A stretch of 64,000 bases of DNA. Source: Portunus trituberculatus (lineage: Eukaryota > Arthropoda > Malacostraca > Decapoda > Portunidae). Shown here piece after piece: positions 35,188 to 47,507 of this stretch (its first letter is position 1; the number at the start of each line of letters is the position of its first letter). Under the pieces are notes generated by a model. The model worked only from the letters and a program-made list of their open reading frames with translations. It ran no database searches and was not told the origin of the DNA. Made by a program: the position numbers and the translations under genes. Location: positions 30,470,361-30,534,360 of the forward strand of contig NC_059304.1 of the NCBI RefSeq assembly GCF_017591435.1, in the 5' to 3' direction.

Positions 35188-36504
35188 TTGAAAGAGGCAC
35201 AAAGAGCCTCTTGGAAAGCTTACGTATCTTCCATTAATGCCCGCACCCCTCTTACGGATGTCTTTACCAAAGTCCGCCGAATTGCTTGGAAGTATTCTGC
35301 TCCTCCCTCACCAGTTTTGATATCTGCAGGGCGAACGGTGGCAGACCCTAAGACTGTCGCCGACCTCTTTGCAGAGCACTTTACCAAAATTTCCTGGAAG
35401 GATCCTGCAGCCCCGGGCGCACGTCACCGCCAGAGAATGGAATCTCTTGGCATAAATTTTTCTTCCTCTGGAGGGGAATCCTATAATGTCCCCTTCTCTG
35501 CCTCCGAGTTGCGGACAGCTTTGTCCCAGTGTCATGACTCTTCTCCTGGTCCTGACGACATTCCTTATGTCTTTTTGCGTCACATGTCTGACCGGGCTTT
35601 TAGCTTTTTATTAAATGTATATAATATGATTTGGCATACCGGTGACTTTCCATATTCTTGGGCTGTGGCAGTGGTTCTCCCATTTTCGAAGCCTGGGAAA
35701 GATCATCTCCAGGCTATGAATTACCGTCCTATATCTTTGACATCTTGTATTTGTAAAGTGTTAGAAAAGATGGTAAATGTAAGACTCATGTGGTACTTGG
35801 AGAGGGGGAAGTACTTGTCATCGGTACAGTATGGCTTCCGTAAGATGAGGTCTACTACTGATGCTCTTTTATCCCTAGAGTCTTCCATTTGTGAGGCCTT
35901 CGCTAATCACCACCATCAAGTAACAGTCTTTTTTGACCTGGAGAAGGCCTACGACACGGCTTGGTGTCATGGCATTTTACAGTCTTTGTTTAATTTTGGC
36001 CTTCGTGGCCACCTTCCTCTTTTTATCCAACAGTTTTTATCCAGATGTTTTTTACGGGTTCGAGTGGGGAGTGTTCTCTCTGAGGCTACTGCTCTAAATG
36101 ATGGCGTTCCACAGGGAAGTATTCTTAGTGTTACATTATTCGCAATCGCCATAAATGGTGTTATTGATACTCTACCAGATGGCGTTCACAGGCGTTCGTT
36201 GCTGCTGCTTCACCGTACACTCATACTTCTGAAGCTGGAATACAGCTCTGAGATGTACTCATCCGCAACGGATGCACGACTACGCACGCTTGACCCCGTG
36301 CATCATGCTGGGGTCTGCTTGGCTACGGGTGCATTTCGGACATCTCGAATACCTAGCCTTCTAGTGGATGCTGGTTTCTGGCCGCTCGACTTCCGGCGCC
36401 AGTCTTCAATGCTCCGGTGTTGGTTTCGCACTCACCGTCTTCCCGATTTTGTCCTTTGTCTGTCAATATTGCGGGACTTGCTTTCGCAGGTGTATGCCAC
36501 TTGA
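35188..36504 (+). pseudogene. I-group LINE reverse transcriptase lacking its catalytic YxDD box
   Basis: One open frame carries AMNYRPISLTSCICKVLEKM, QYGFRKMRSTTDALLSLESS, VFFDLEKAYDTAWCHG (motif A) and NDGVPQGSILSVTLFAIAIN (motif B). After DTLPDGV (near 36182) it jumps to LLLLHRTLILLKLEYSSEMY, the thumb region. The YxDD motif that should follow motif B is gone: an in-frame internal deletion. It therefore looks intact by length but cannot polymerise. Confidence 0.85.
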
Positions 36505-36534
36505 CCGAGTCTACCTAAACCTTTTGGCCTTCGA

Positions 36535-37563
36535 GTGGCAAATCTTATGGCAGACTTATCTATTGACCCCACTCCTGTCTTCTCTTTCCGGCTCCCACGA
36601 GTTGGTTATTGGCAGCTTCCTGTTGTGTCTTTATGCCCTCCTACCATTGATGGTAAGAAGAATTTACTGCCAGCTCTGTCCCACACACGGTTTTTAGAAC
36701 ACTTTTTTATCCATTCTAATGATATTCCTGTCTTTACTGATGGTTCCAAATCTGGCGCAGGTGTCGGGTTTAGTGTAGTTTTTCCCTCTTTTTATCGGTG
36801 TGGCAGCCTTCCTTCATTGGCGTCCGTTTTTACGGTGGAGCTCTCTGCCATAGTCCTAGCTTTACAGATAATTTTTACTCTCCCTGTTTCGTCTTTTACA
36901 ATTTTTAGTGACTGTCGCAGTGCTCTTACTGCTCTCTCCTCTTTTATTTCCCTTTACCCATTGGTTTTACCAGCCCTAGAGTGGCTATATCTTCTTACCA
37001 GAAGAGGATATCGTGTTGGGTTCTGTTGGGTCCCTGGTCACGTAGGTGTTCCGGGGAATGAACACGCAGATCGCCTCGCTAAAGAGGCAGCAAGTCGCGC
37101 TCCATCTCCTGCCCCTGTTTCGTTTCGAGATGTATTTTACACTATTCGTGTGGCGGTTGCAGCAATTTGGCAGAGGAGATGGCTAACGGGGGTCGCAACC
37201 TCGAAAATGGGAGAGATCACTACTTCTTCTATCCCTCAGTGGACATACTCCCATGTCCGGGATCGCTGTGCACAGACTTTATTGGCGCGACTTCGTATAG
37301 GTCACACGTACCTTACACAAAGGTACCTCCTGACTAGGGTCCATCAACCTTACTGTGATGACTGCTTGATGCTGCTCACCGTGCAGCACCTGTTGGTAGA
37401 GTGCCCTAGTTTGACCGAGTTACGACGCCGCTATCTCTACCGCGACAGCGGTAGAGATAGCGGTGTCTATTGTATCTCAAGGGTCCTTGGACCGGAGTGC
37501 CTGACCCGGGGCTATGACGTTTTTAGATTTTTGGGAGAAGCTGGACTTCTCCCAAATTTGTGA
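36535..37563 (+). pseudogene. I-group LINE RNase H domain and Cys/His tail
   Basis: VFTDGSKSGAGVGFSVVF, FTVELSAIVLALQI, IFSDCRSALTAL and WVPGHVGVPGNEHADRLAKE are the four RNase H acidic-site blocks (D, E, D, D). A tail with LLARLRIGHTYLTQRYLL and CDDCLMLLTVQHLLVECP follows. The frame itself is intact to a TGA at 37561 but is separated from the polymerase by a stop near 36504. A perfect 16-base hairpin lies at 37428-37463. Confidence 0.85.
37428..37463. repeat. Perfect 16-bp inverted repeat in RNase H ORF
   Basis: CCGCTATCTCTACCGC, loop GACA, then GCGGTAGAGATAGCGG. It encodes part of RDSGRDSG in the tail. Confidence 0.9.
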
Positions 37564-38703
37564 ATTTTATCTGATTTTATTATATGTATTTTAATGTTTT
37601 CTTAAATTTTATTGTATACTGTATTTTAGTTTCTTTTGATTCTAGTATCTTTCTTTGTTTTTAGTTTTGTAGTTTTTAATTGCTTTTAGTTAGTTTTTTA
37701 TTTTATGGTGTCCTTTTTTTTTAGTTAGTTTTTTATTTTATGGTGTCCTTTTTAATATTTTGTAGCGGTGCCAGATGACCGCTGATGTTGTGGCGTCTTA
37801 TTCTAAATCATCCATCCATCCCTCAGTCTTTCCTCATAGTCTAACTCCTTGAATCCTGGTACCATCCTTGTTTCCAGCCTCTGTACCCTTTCCACCTTCT
37901 TCACATTTTTCTTCATGTGTGGTGACCCGACGCAAGCTGCATATTCTAACTGGGGTCTTATTAAAGTGCATAGTATCTTCTTCATCATTCCTTCATCTAG
38001 GTAGTGGAATTATTATATGTTTTCCCAAATATCTTGTTTATGTGTTTCTCCGGTGACAGTGTTTTGCACGTTTACTCCTAAGTCTTCCTCCTCATTGGTC
38101 TCTTCAATTTTCTCATCTCCCAGCCTGTAATCCTTGTTTGGTCTGTATCTACTTCCCATTTTCATAACATGGCTTTTGTTTATATTAAATTCCATCTGCC
38201 ACTCTTTACTCCACTCATATTTTATCAAGATCTTCCTGTAACTTGTTACAATCTTCCACATTCTTTACTCTCCTCATAATTTTAGTATCGTCCGTGAACA
38301 TATTCATGTAACTGTCAATTCCTACTGGAATATCATTAACATAAATCAAAAACATGATGGGACCAAGCACTGACTCTTGTGGAACTCCACTGGTTACCTT
38401 TTTTCACTCTGACTTTTTTCCTTTCACCATTGTTTGCATTTCTCTTCCCACTAAGTAATTTTCCAGCCATTTTGCTAGTTTATCACTTACTCCTCCAGTC
38501 TTCTTTAGTTTCCACATCAGTCTATTGTGTGGCACTTTATCAAAGGCCTTTCTCAAGTTCAGGTAGATAGCATCCACCCATTCCCTCTATGTTGTAGTAT
38601 GTCAGTCCCTCTTGAATAAAAACATAATAAATTGGATACGCACGATCTTCCTTTTCTGAAACCAAACTGTCTTTCACTCAGGATGTTTTCACTTTCTAGA
38701 TAC

Positions 38704-40068
38704 TCACTCCAATTTGCTTACTTGTCTGAAACCAAACTGTCTTTCACTCAGGATGTTTTCACTTTCTAGATACTCACTCCACTTTGCTTTAATTACTTCT
38801 TCACATACCTTGCGCAATATACTAATCAATGATACTGGTCTGTAATTTAATGGTTCCATTCTACTTCCATTCTTATATATAGGCACAATGTCAGCTCTTT
38901 TCCACTTTTTCAGGACTATTCCTGTTCGTATGGAGGTTTCCACAATATCAAATATGGGGTTCAACAATTGATCTTTACATTCTTTCAGCAACCTTCCAGA
39001 TATGCCATCAGGCCCCATTGATTTATTAATATCCAGATTGCTTATAATTTTCCTTATATCTTCTTTAGTAACCATGATGTTGTGCATTTGCTTTATTTCT
39101 GTAGGCCTTTCTCCTGTAAAATGCTCCTCCTTTGTAAACACTTTGCAAAAATTGTTGTTCAATATTTCAGCTATATCTCTAGCATCCTCATATACTTCTT
39201 CCCCAACTTTTACTTTTTCTATTGCCTCCCTTTTATTTAATTTTCCATTTATGAATTTGTAAAACATTTTAGGGTCACTATCACAGTTTTCCACCACTCT
39301 CTGTTCATATTCCTTTTGTGCTGTTCTCCTTACTTCAACATATCTATTCCTTGCTGTTTTGTAGACTTCTCTTGATAATACATCACTGTATTTCTTAAGT
39401 TTCTTCCATGGCTTTTCTTTGTTCTTATTTGCTTTTTCACAATTTCACAAACTTCTTCACAGCACAGTTATATGAATCCATAAATTTATCATATTTCAAT
39501 TGCATATTCACTTCCTGGTACACCACAGACCAGTCAATTTCATTAAAGAACTCTCTTATATGGTTGTAATTTGCCCTGACATAATTAAATTTTTCCTCCT
39601 TGTACTCCTTATTCTTTTCCATGCTTAATTCTGTATCCAGCTCAAATCTTAGGACATCATTGTCGCTTTTCCCCAAGGGACATTCATGTTCAATTTCCTC
39701 TTTAGAGATGCCCTGGTAAATACCAAATCCAACCTTGCTGCAACATCCTGTCCCTTGCACCTTGTTGGTGATCTCACCCACTGTGTCATCAAGTTATTTG
39801 TTGCTACCTTTAACAATTCCTCTGCCCACTCACCACCATTCACCACTTCATAGTCTTTCCACACTATTTCTTATAATTAAAGTCCCGACTATCATCACTC
39901 TATCCTTTCTGATGAGTTCTTGCTTCATTCTGTCTAGAGTATTTCTCATCACCATTAATGCTGTTCATATTCCAAGCACTGGTTCTGGGTGGTATGTATA
40001 CTGTTATAATATTAATGTCCCTCTTACCATCTGTTATAAGCATACACATCACTTCCTCATTTCCCTTA
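38704..40068 (-). pseudogene. LINE ORF2 endonuclease and polymerase (copy 7), broken
   Basis: Pieces from 39864: SPTRCKGQDVAARLDLVFTR, GKSDNDVLRFE (the His of SDH is Asn), then FINGKLNKREAIEKVKVGEE and NYRPVSLISILRKVCEEVIK (39297-38704). Lower-coordinate sequence (38640-37819, then 32228-31905) holds MNMFTDDTKIMR (catalytic FADD as FTDD) and the thumb VPGFKELDYEERLR. Many small frameshifts occur, plus the 70-base duplication and the nested LINE. Confidence 0.75.
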
Positions 40069-40416
40069 CTAAATAAAGTTCACCTCCTTCACTATCAGAT
40101 CTTTTTTAGTAAAAACCATTATACCACCACCTCCTTTATTCTTTCTATCATTTCTCCATACTTTGTAGTGTTTTACATCAAACCAATTTAGCTTTATTTT
40201 GGGCCTTAACTTTGTTTCCACCACACATATTATGTTTGGTTCACTGTTTCTTAGGTAATCAATACATTCTAGCCTTTTAGACAGAAATCCATCTATATTT
40301 GTGTATGTCACTTGAATTCCATTCCTAATCTCTTTCTTCCATGTTTCAGTCTGTGTACTGTCTATTCCGTCTGTTTTATCCACCACTTCTTCAGCCTCAC
40401 ATTTCTCATCCTCCAA
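40069..40416 (-). pseudogene. LINE ORF2 endonuclease N-terminus (copy 7)
   Basis: Reading VTYTNIDGFLSKRLECIDYL, then PNIICVVETKLRPK and KNKGGGGIMVFTKK, it contains the Asn and Glu metal-site residues of an APE-type endonuclease. It overlaps the end of ORF1 by about 55 bases in another frame, consistent with the ORF1/ORF2 overlap usual in the family. A frame break near 40069 separates it from the GDFN part. Confidence 0.75.
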
Positions 40417-41310
40417 AAAAACTTGGTCTTTTCCTCTTCGGTTCTTTCCTCATTCTTCTCTCTCACTTCAGTTACAAGCTCTCTCATTTTCATTCTTTCC
40501 TCCTGTGTCATATTTCTTCTTATGTAAATTGTTTTGGTTTCCTTGTAGTCTTTAAGTTTCCAGGCCCTCCTCAGCAAGGCCTCGGCTGCCACCTGAGACT
40601 TTAATTTCAGTTTTAATGGTCTACTCTTGCCTTCTTCATAAGCTCCTAGTCTTACACTTTCCTCTGCCTCAGCATATTGGCATTCGTCCTCCTCTGAGAT
40701 CTTATTCAGTAAAAACTTTATCCTGTCATTTTCCTTATCCCTTCTATCTTGCCAATTCCTGTTAGTTTCCTCTCTCAAACCTGTTATGATCACGCATTTT
40801 TTCTTTTCAGCAATATCTCTCACCACATACTCATTTTCCTTCAAAGCCTTAACCATTTTACTCTGTGTAATCACTTTATTTTCTTCTTGCTTTTTCATCC
40901 TCTCATTGAAGCACTTTTGTACTTCTTTGTTTTCATGTTTCACTTCCCTCATTCTAGCATCAATTAGGTTGAGGCACTCCTCCTTCCCTAAGTCACCCTC
41001 AGATATTTTCTTTTCCATTTCAAGTAGTTTAGCCTTCATTTCGTCACATTGTTTCCTTAGATGCTGATTTTCTTTTTCCATTTCCACTTTCTCTCTCAGT
41101 AATTCCTTGTTCTCCCTCGTTAGCATGTAGATTTCTTTTTTGAAGGTATCATTCTCCGCTATAACTCCATCTAACTTCTCTTCTATAGATCTAATATTGA
41201 CAAACTTACTCTCTAAGGCCTGAATTCTTAAATCCATGTCCAATTTGTTTAATCCACTTGGAGTGGTCACAAATCCCTCAAAATCTCCGCTTCTAGGGGT
41301 CGACTCATGT
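40362..41310 (-). CDS. LINE ORF1 protein (copy 7): coiled coil plus RRM-like domain
   Basis: An open frame of over 290 residues: N-terminal FEGF motif upstream of the first ATG at 41237 (MDLRIQALESKFVNIRS), a Lys/Glu coiled coil from about residue 20 to 150, then an RRM-like domain with CVIITGLREETNRNWQDRRD, SVRLGAYEEGKSRPLKLKLK and RRNMTQEERMKMRELVTEVR, ending in RLKKWWIKQTE. A more upstream ATG at about 41312 is one frame off, so the true start is damaged. This is the longest ORF1 in the family here and the best query for it. It should trimerise and bind LINE RNA. Confidence 0.75.
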
Positions 41311-41558
41311 TACCGCCAGCAGTTTCACCCAAAACAAAAACATTGCCGACACTCTCTGGTTAGGGACTATTCTCCATTTTCATTTGAAAATGGTCTATTT
41401 TCTGCACTTTTTCAGAGCAGGACACCGACAGGACACTAATTATGCCCGATAGAGATACCCGGGCCCTGCAAACACTATAGGCTATTGCTCCTTTTCCCTT
41501 GTCCTCAGTTGAAGACGAGCTGTCTTCAGGACTCCCTCACTCAGTGGTGGTGCGGCGG

Positions 41559-41574
41559 TGTGTGTGTGTGTGTG
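41559..41574. repeat. (TG)n linker between LINE copies 7 and 8
   Basis: TG run between the 5' end of copy 7 and the 3' tail of copy 8. Confidence 0.85.
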
Positions 41575-44550
41575 TATTTACCTAGTTGTATTTACCTAGT
41601 TGTAGTTTTACAGGGCCTGGACTTTATGCTCGTGTGGCCCCGTCTCCATATCTACACTTATACAATCTTACTTTAAAAGTATGCACACTCGTTACAGACA
41701 CTACTTCTTCATTTAAACTGTTCCACATCTCAATACATCTTTGCAGGAAACTATATTTTTTAATATCTCAGACATCTTCCTTTTCTTAGCTTTTTACTAT
41801 GCGATCTTGTGCTTCGAATGTCATATTCTTCTCTCAGGATCAGTTTCTCATTATCCACTTGGTCCATTCCATTGATCAATTTATAAACTTGTATCAGATC
41901 TCTTCTCTCCCTTCTTTGTTCCAGGGTTGGTAGATCCATAGCCTTTAGTCTCTCCTCATATGTCATCCCTTCAAATTCTGGAACCATTCTTGTAGCCATT
42001 TTTTGTAGTCTCTCCAACTTCCTTATGTGTTTCTTTTTATGAGGGGTCCACACTTCTCCTGCATATTCCAATCTGGGTCTTATCTGGGTACTTATTAATT
42101 TCTTCATCATTTCTTTGTCCATATAGTGAAATGCTACTCCAATATTCCTCAGCAAATTATATGTTTCTCTAAAAATTCTATCAATATGGCTTACCGGTTA
42201 ATTGTTTTCTTCCATCGTCACTCCTAAGCCTTTTTCTTTTTTCACTTTCTCCATTTCTACTCCATCTCCCATCTTATAGATTCCCACGGGTCGTCGTTCA
42301 CTCTTTCCCATTTCCATGACATAGCTTTTGTTCACATTGAATTCCATTTCCCACGTTTTACTCCATTCCCAGATCTTATTTAGGTCTTCTTGCAGTATTT
42401 CACAATCCTCTTTTTGCTTTATAACTCTGCACAGTTTTGTATCATCTGCAAACAGATTTATGTTGCTGTTCACTCCTTCTGGCATGTTGTTAATATAAAT
42501 GAGGAAAAGTATTGGTGCCAATACTGACCTCTGTGGCACTCCGCTTTCTACTGCTCTCCACTTGGACTTCATATCTTTAACTATCGTCCTTATTTCTCTC
42601 CACCCCAAATAATTTTCTATCCATCTCAATGTGCTTCCTTTTAAGCCACCCTTCTTCTCTAACTTCCATAGTAATCTTGCATGTGGCACTTTGTCAAATG
42701 CCTTTTTTAAATCCAAATAAATACAGTCAACCCATCCCTCTCTCTCTTGTACTCTATCAACAATTCTAGAATAGAAACTCAATAAATTAGTTACACACGA
42801 CCGTCCTTTTCTAAAACCAAATTGGCTATTTGATATTAATTTGTTGTCTCGATCCATTGTTTCTTTATTATTCTTTCACACATCTTGCATATTACACTAG
42901 TTAGTGATACTGGTCTGTAATTTAAAGGTTCTTCCTTCCTTGCGCTCTTATATATGGGAACCACCTCAGCTTTTTTCCATTCTACTGGTATTGTTCCATT
43001 TTCTATTGAGCATTTTATGATGTTGTATATAGGACTTGCTAGTTCTTCCCTACATTCTTTCAGTATTCTGCCTGAGACTTCATCCGGTCCCATTGCCTTC
43101 TCTTCATCCAGTTCCTTCATTGACTCTTTTATTTCAAGCTTGGTTACTTTAAAATCTTTCATATAGACTGTCTCTCTATTACCCTGTGGCCTTTCAAATT
43201 TGGATTCCTTAGTAAAGACCTCCTGGAATTTATTATTTAATAGTTCTGCCATACTTTTTGGGTCTTCCACCATCTCGTTCTCTCCTTTTAACCTTTCTAT
43301 TGTTTCTTTTTGCCTAATTTTTCCATTTATGAATCTAGAACAATTTTGGTTGCTCCTTACATTTTTCAACAATGTCCTTTTCAAAGTTTTTTTCCTCTTC
43401 CTTCCTCACCTTAACATATTCATTTCTCGCTGCCTTGAAGTTTTCCTTATTTATTGGATTTCTATTTCTCCTCCACCTTTTCCATGCTCCATCTGTTTTC
43501 TCCTTTGCCCTAGCACACCTTGCATTAAACCAATCTTTCTTTCTTTCTTTAGGTCTATATTTCATGACATTCCCAGACTCCTGTTTTGTATATTTCCAAA
43601 AATAAGTTATACTTCTCTTGCATTGTCTCTGAGTTTTCCATCTCCTCCCAGTTGACATTTTTGAAATAGTTCTTGAGATTCTCAATATCAGCCTTTCTGT
43701 AATTTAATCGGTCTCCTTTGTATGAATCGTCTCTATCTTCCTTTCCCTCTTCTATATCCATTTCTAATATTACATGGTCACGTTTTCCCAATGAGCACTT
43801 ATATCTTATATCATCATTCATTTGTATACCCCTTGTAAAAACTAGGTCCAATCTCACCGGCTCGTCGTTTCCTCTGAATCTTGTGCATTCCTTTACTCTT
43901 TGGTCCATCATATTGTGTATCATTAGATTCAGGAATCTTTCTCCTCAGTCTTTTTCCCTTATAGCACTTTCATAATTTTCCCAGTCCACTTCTTTAGAGT
44001 TGAAATCTACTAATATCACTTTCCTCCTTTCTTTAACAATTCTTGTTAGACTCCTTATTGTGTCATCTATCATGTCTTTATATTTTTGATTGGTCCATGA
44101 ATTTGTTTTTGGTGGCACATATGTTACAATGATTGTTAATTCTTTTTTATTAATATGCATCTTAACATACAGTACTTCTGCTTTTTCTTCCCCGATTTCC
44201 ACTTGGTTTATCACTGTCTCCTTCCTTAACATTATCATGACTCCTCCTCCTCCTTTACCCTCTCTGTCTCTTCTCCATAAATTATACCTATTATCCAAGT
44301 CTATTTTGATTGCCTCATTTAGTTTTGTTTCAACCAGGCATATAATATCTGGATTTTCTTTTTTTATGTAATCTTTTAATTCTAATTTACTTGATAAAAC
44401 CCTGTCTATGTTCGTATACATCATTGTTAGTCTCTTGCCTTTATCATTTTTATTTAAACTTGTTCCACTTTTTTCTCTTCCTTCTCGTTTATATACCATT
44501 TCTTTATCCTGTCTCTTAGAATTCTCCAAAAAAATGCCTTTTTTTTCCTC
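41575..44550 (-). mobile_element. CR1/L2-like LINE copy 8
   Basis: It runs from the end of ORF1 (44550, 5'-truncated) to the doubled tail TATTTACCTAGTTG at 41575. TG runs lie at both ends. It is the same subfamily as copies 2 and 6. ORF2 is present in long pieces. Confidence 0.9.
41760..44529 (-). pseudogene. LINE ORF2 endonuclease-reverse transcriptase (copy 8), few breaks
   Basis: From 44529: MMYTNIDRVLSSKLELKDYI, IICLVETKLNEA, TIIVTYVPPKTNSW and VILVDFNSKEVDWENYE (GDFN as VDFN) to 43945; VRLDLVFTRG and GKRDHVILEMD (43923-43555); FINGKIRQKETIERLKGENE and NYRPVSLTSVICKMCERIIK (43384-42836); then FGFRKGRSCVTNLLSFYSRI, YLDLKKAFDKVPHARL, GVPQRSVLAP and LFADDTKLCRV (42857-42198). The thumb runs 42155-41760. 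This is the least damaged ORF2 in the window, with an intact FADD box but about five breaks. Confidence 0.85.
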
Positions 44551-44551
44551 T

Positions 44552-44585
<34 letters not shown>
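44551..44585. repeat. (TG)n linker between LINE copies 8 and 9
   Basis: TG run joining the truncated 5' end of copy 8 and the tail of copy 9. Confidence 0.9.
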
Positions 44586-44587
<2 letters not shown>

Positions 44588-44719
44588 TTACCTAATTGTA
44601 TTTACCTAATTGTAACATACGGGAAAAGAGCTATGCTCGTGTTGTCCCGTCTCCATATCTATTAATGTCCAGCTTTTTCTTAAAATCATGAATATTCCTT
44701 GCGTTGACCACTTCCACGT

Positions 44720-47420
44720 CTAAACTATTCCATGCTTCCACCCTTCTATGAGGGAAGCTATATTTTTCACATCTCTCCTATAAGTGGCCATTTTAGTTTT
44801 TCCCATGCCCTCTCGACATTCTTTCATTCCACATACACAGATCTTCCCTATCCATTTTTCCATGCCAATCATCACTCTGTATATTGCTATCAGGTCTCCC
44901 CTTTCTCTTCTGTTTTCCAGGGTCGGAAGTTGCATTCTTTTCAGTCTGTCTTCATAAGTCAAATCTCTTAAGTCAGGCACCATTTTGTTGCAGCCCTCTG
45001 TACTTTCTCTAGTTTCCTTATGTGTTTCTTTAAGTTCGAGCCCACTGTATTGTTGCATATTCAAGCCTCGGTCTTATCATTGCAGTAATTATTTTCTTCA
45101 TCATTTCTTCATCTAAATATCTGAACGCCACTCTTATGTTCCTCAATAAGTTCAATACTTCTCCAATTATTTTGTTTATATGTCTCTCTGGCGATAGGTC
45201 ATTGGTAATTGTCACCCCAAGGTCTTTTTCTTCATGACTGGTTTTATGTCTTCATTTCCTATCTTGTACATACTCCTGATTCTTCTTTCACTCTTGCCAA
45301 ACTCTATTTTCTTGCATTTTGTCGTGTTGAACTCCATTTGCCATGTACAGCTCCATTTCCATATTCTGTCCAAGTCTTCCTGGAGTAGTTCGCAATCTTT
45401 GTCACATCTCACTTTTCTTAACAATTTTGCATCGTCTGCAAATAGGCTCACATAACTGGACACCCCATCCACCATGTCATTTATGTAGACCGCGAACATT
45501 ACTGGTGCCAACACTGATCCCTGTGGAACTCCACTCTCCACCAAGCCCCATTCTGATGGTCTGTCCTTAATTATTGTTCTCATTTCTCTTCCTACCAAAA
45601 GTCTTCCATCCATTTTAGTAAACTGCCATGCACTCCTCCTACCATTTCAAGTTTCCAGATCAGTCTCCGGTGTGGTACCTTATCAAAGGCCTTTTTTAAA
45701 TCCAGATATATTCCATCAGCCCAACCATCTCTTTCCTGTATTACATCTATCACCCTCGAATAGTAACATATCAGGTTTGTCGTGCATGAACGCCCTTTTC
45801 TAAAACCAAATTGACACTCACAAAGTATGTCATTTTTTCCAAGAAGTCTGTCCATCTATTCTTCACCACCCTCTCACACATCTTAGCTACCACACTTGTA
45901 AGTGACACTGGTCTATAGTTCAATGGGTCTCTCTTGTTACCTGATTTATAGATTGGGACAATGTTAGCTCTTTTCCAGTCTTGGGGCACTACACCTTCCC
46001 TTAATGAGGCATCAATTACTTCACAAACTTTTTCTGCCAGTTGCTCCTGCATTCTCTTAAAATCCATCCTGATACCCCATCAGGTCCCACAGCTTTTCTC
46101 ACTTCTAAACTCCCCATCATATTCTTGATCTCCTCCACAGTTACTTGAAACTCCTTCATAATCCCTTTCTGTTCCATTACCAGTGGTTTGTCAAAAGCAG
46201 TCTCCTTTGTGAATACCTTCCGAAAGCATCCATTCATAGCCTCTGCCATTTCCTGGGATCTTCACTGCATACTCCATTTACTTCTAAACTTTCAATACTT
46301 TCTCTATTTTTGATGTTGTTGTTCACATGTCTGTAAAAAGCCTTGGTTGGTCTTTACATTTATCAATTATATCCTTTTCTTGTTTCTTTCTTTCTTCTCT
46401 TCTAATCAACACATATTCATTTCTTGCTCTTTTGTAACTTTCCCACTGCTTAATCCGTCTTTTCCTTCTCCACCTCTTCCATGCATCCTCTTTTCTTGTT
46501 CTAGCCTTTTCACATCTATCGTTAAACCAGTCCTGCTTTCCAACTTCTCTATGTTGTCTTATTGGTACAAATTTTTCTCACCTTCTTTGTATATTTTTAT
46601 AAATTCCTTCCACTTTTCATTTGCTCCTTAGCACTCTTGAATTTCATCCAATTTGTCTCTTGAAAGAATTTCTTTAGGTTTCCAAAATCTGTCTTGGCAT
46701 AATTCCATCTTCCCACTTTATATTCTTCATTTCTTCTAGATTTCTCTTCATCTATCACCTTGAACTCCAAAACTGCATGATCACTCTTTGCTAAAGGGCA
46801 CTCCACCCTCATCTCCTCAATGACCATTGGCTCTGTACTAAAGACCAAGTCCAGTCTTGACGATGCTCCCTCTCCTCCAAACCTAGTATCTTCTTTGACC
46901 CACTGAGTTAACACATTTTCCATTGCCAGTGTCAATAGTGTATTTCCCCATGTTGTCTCTGATCCTTCCATTGACCAGTCCTCCCAACACACCTCTTTAC
47001 AATTAAAATCTCCCATCATTATAGTTCGTTCACAGCCACCCAACATTTCTTCCAGACATGTTCCTGTATCACTTATCATTTCTTCATATTCCTGTACTGA
47101 CCATGCATTTGTCTTAGGTGGTACGTACACCACTATGTAGTGCCTCTTTTTCCTTCATTAGTTTCTGCTCTGATCTTTAGCACTTCTGCCTTTCCCATAC
47201 CTTCTTTCACTTGATCCACCTTTATATCTTTTTAACCAGCAACATCACTCCTCCTCCCATCTTACCTACTCTATTTCTTTTCCAAACATTATATTTCCTT
47301 CTCCAACCATCATCAGGTCTTCTCCTCTCTCAGTTTTGTTTCAGTAAGACCCACAATATCTGGGTTCTTGTCCCTCAAGTAATCGTTGAGTTCTAAAATC
47401 CCGATATCACTCCATTTATG
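44720..47420 (-). pseudogene. LINE ORF2 (copy 9), broken
   Basis: An endonuclease C-terminal frame of 178 residues (47133-46597) has MVYVPPKTNAW, TIMMGDFNCKEVCWEDWSME, SRLDLVFST and KSDHAVLEFKV. The polymerase is in pieces 46249-46016, 46067-45771, 45855-45592 and 45613-45212, with YRPVSLTSVVAKMCERVVKN, DLKKAFDKVPHRR, GVPQGSVLAP and LFADDAKLLRKV (FADD intact, unlike copy 4). The thumb continues to 44720. Breaks near 45600 and 45212 coincide with those of copy 4. Confidence 0.85.
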
Positions 47421-47507
47421 TTGGAATACATTACATTCCGCTCATACGTAAGTTTCTTTAGTCCTTTCTTGCTGTACTTTTCTGGGTTATGAACCACTTC
47501 CTCAGTC

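Larger units (their letters stand above)
32229..37818 (+). mobile_element. I-group LINE with RNase H, nested in LINE copy 7
   Basis: It is flanked by the 13-base duplication TCCCTCAGTCTTT (32216-32228 and 37819-37831). It has a GC-rich 5' UTR starting with a C run, ORF1 with knuckles, ORF2 with endonuclease, RT and RNase H, a T-rich 3' UTR with a duplicated TTAGTTAGTTTTTTATTTTA block (about 37690-37752), and a short ATCC repeat tail. The orientation is opposite to its host LINE. RNase H places it in the I group. Confidence 0.9.
31870..41558 (-). mobile_element. CR1/L2-like LINE copy 7, split by an I-like LINE
   Basis: The 3' end lies at 31870 (TTTACCTGTTTG). The copy is interrupted at 32228 by an I-like LINE and resumes at 37819, then runs through ORF2 and ORF1 to a 5' UTR that ends at a TG run (41559-41574). 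TCCCTCAGTCTTT is present on both sides of the interruption. It is close to full length but has several breaks. A 70-base tandem duplication lies at 38655-38790. Confidence 0.88.
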
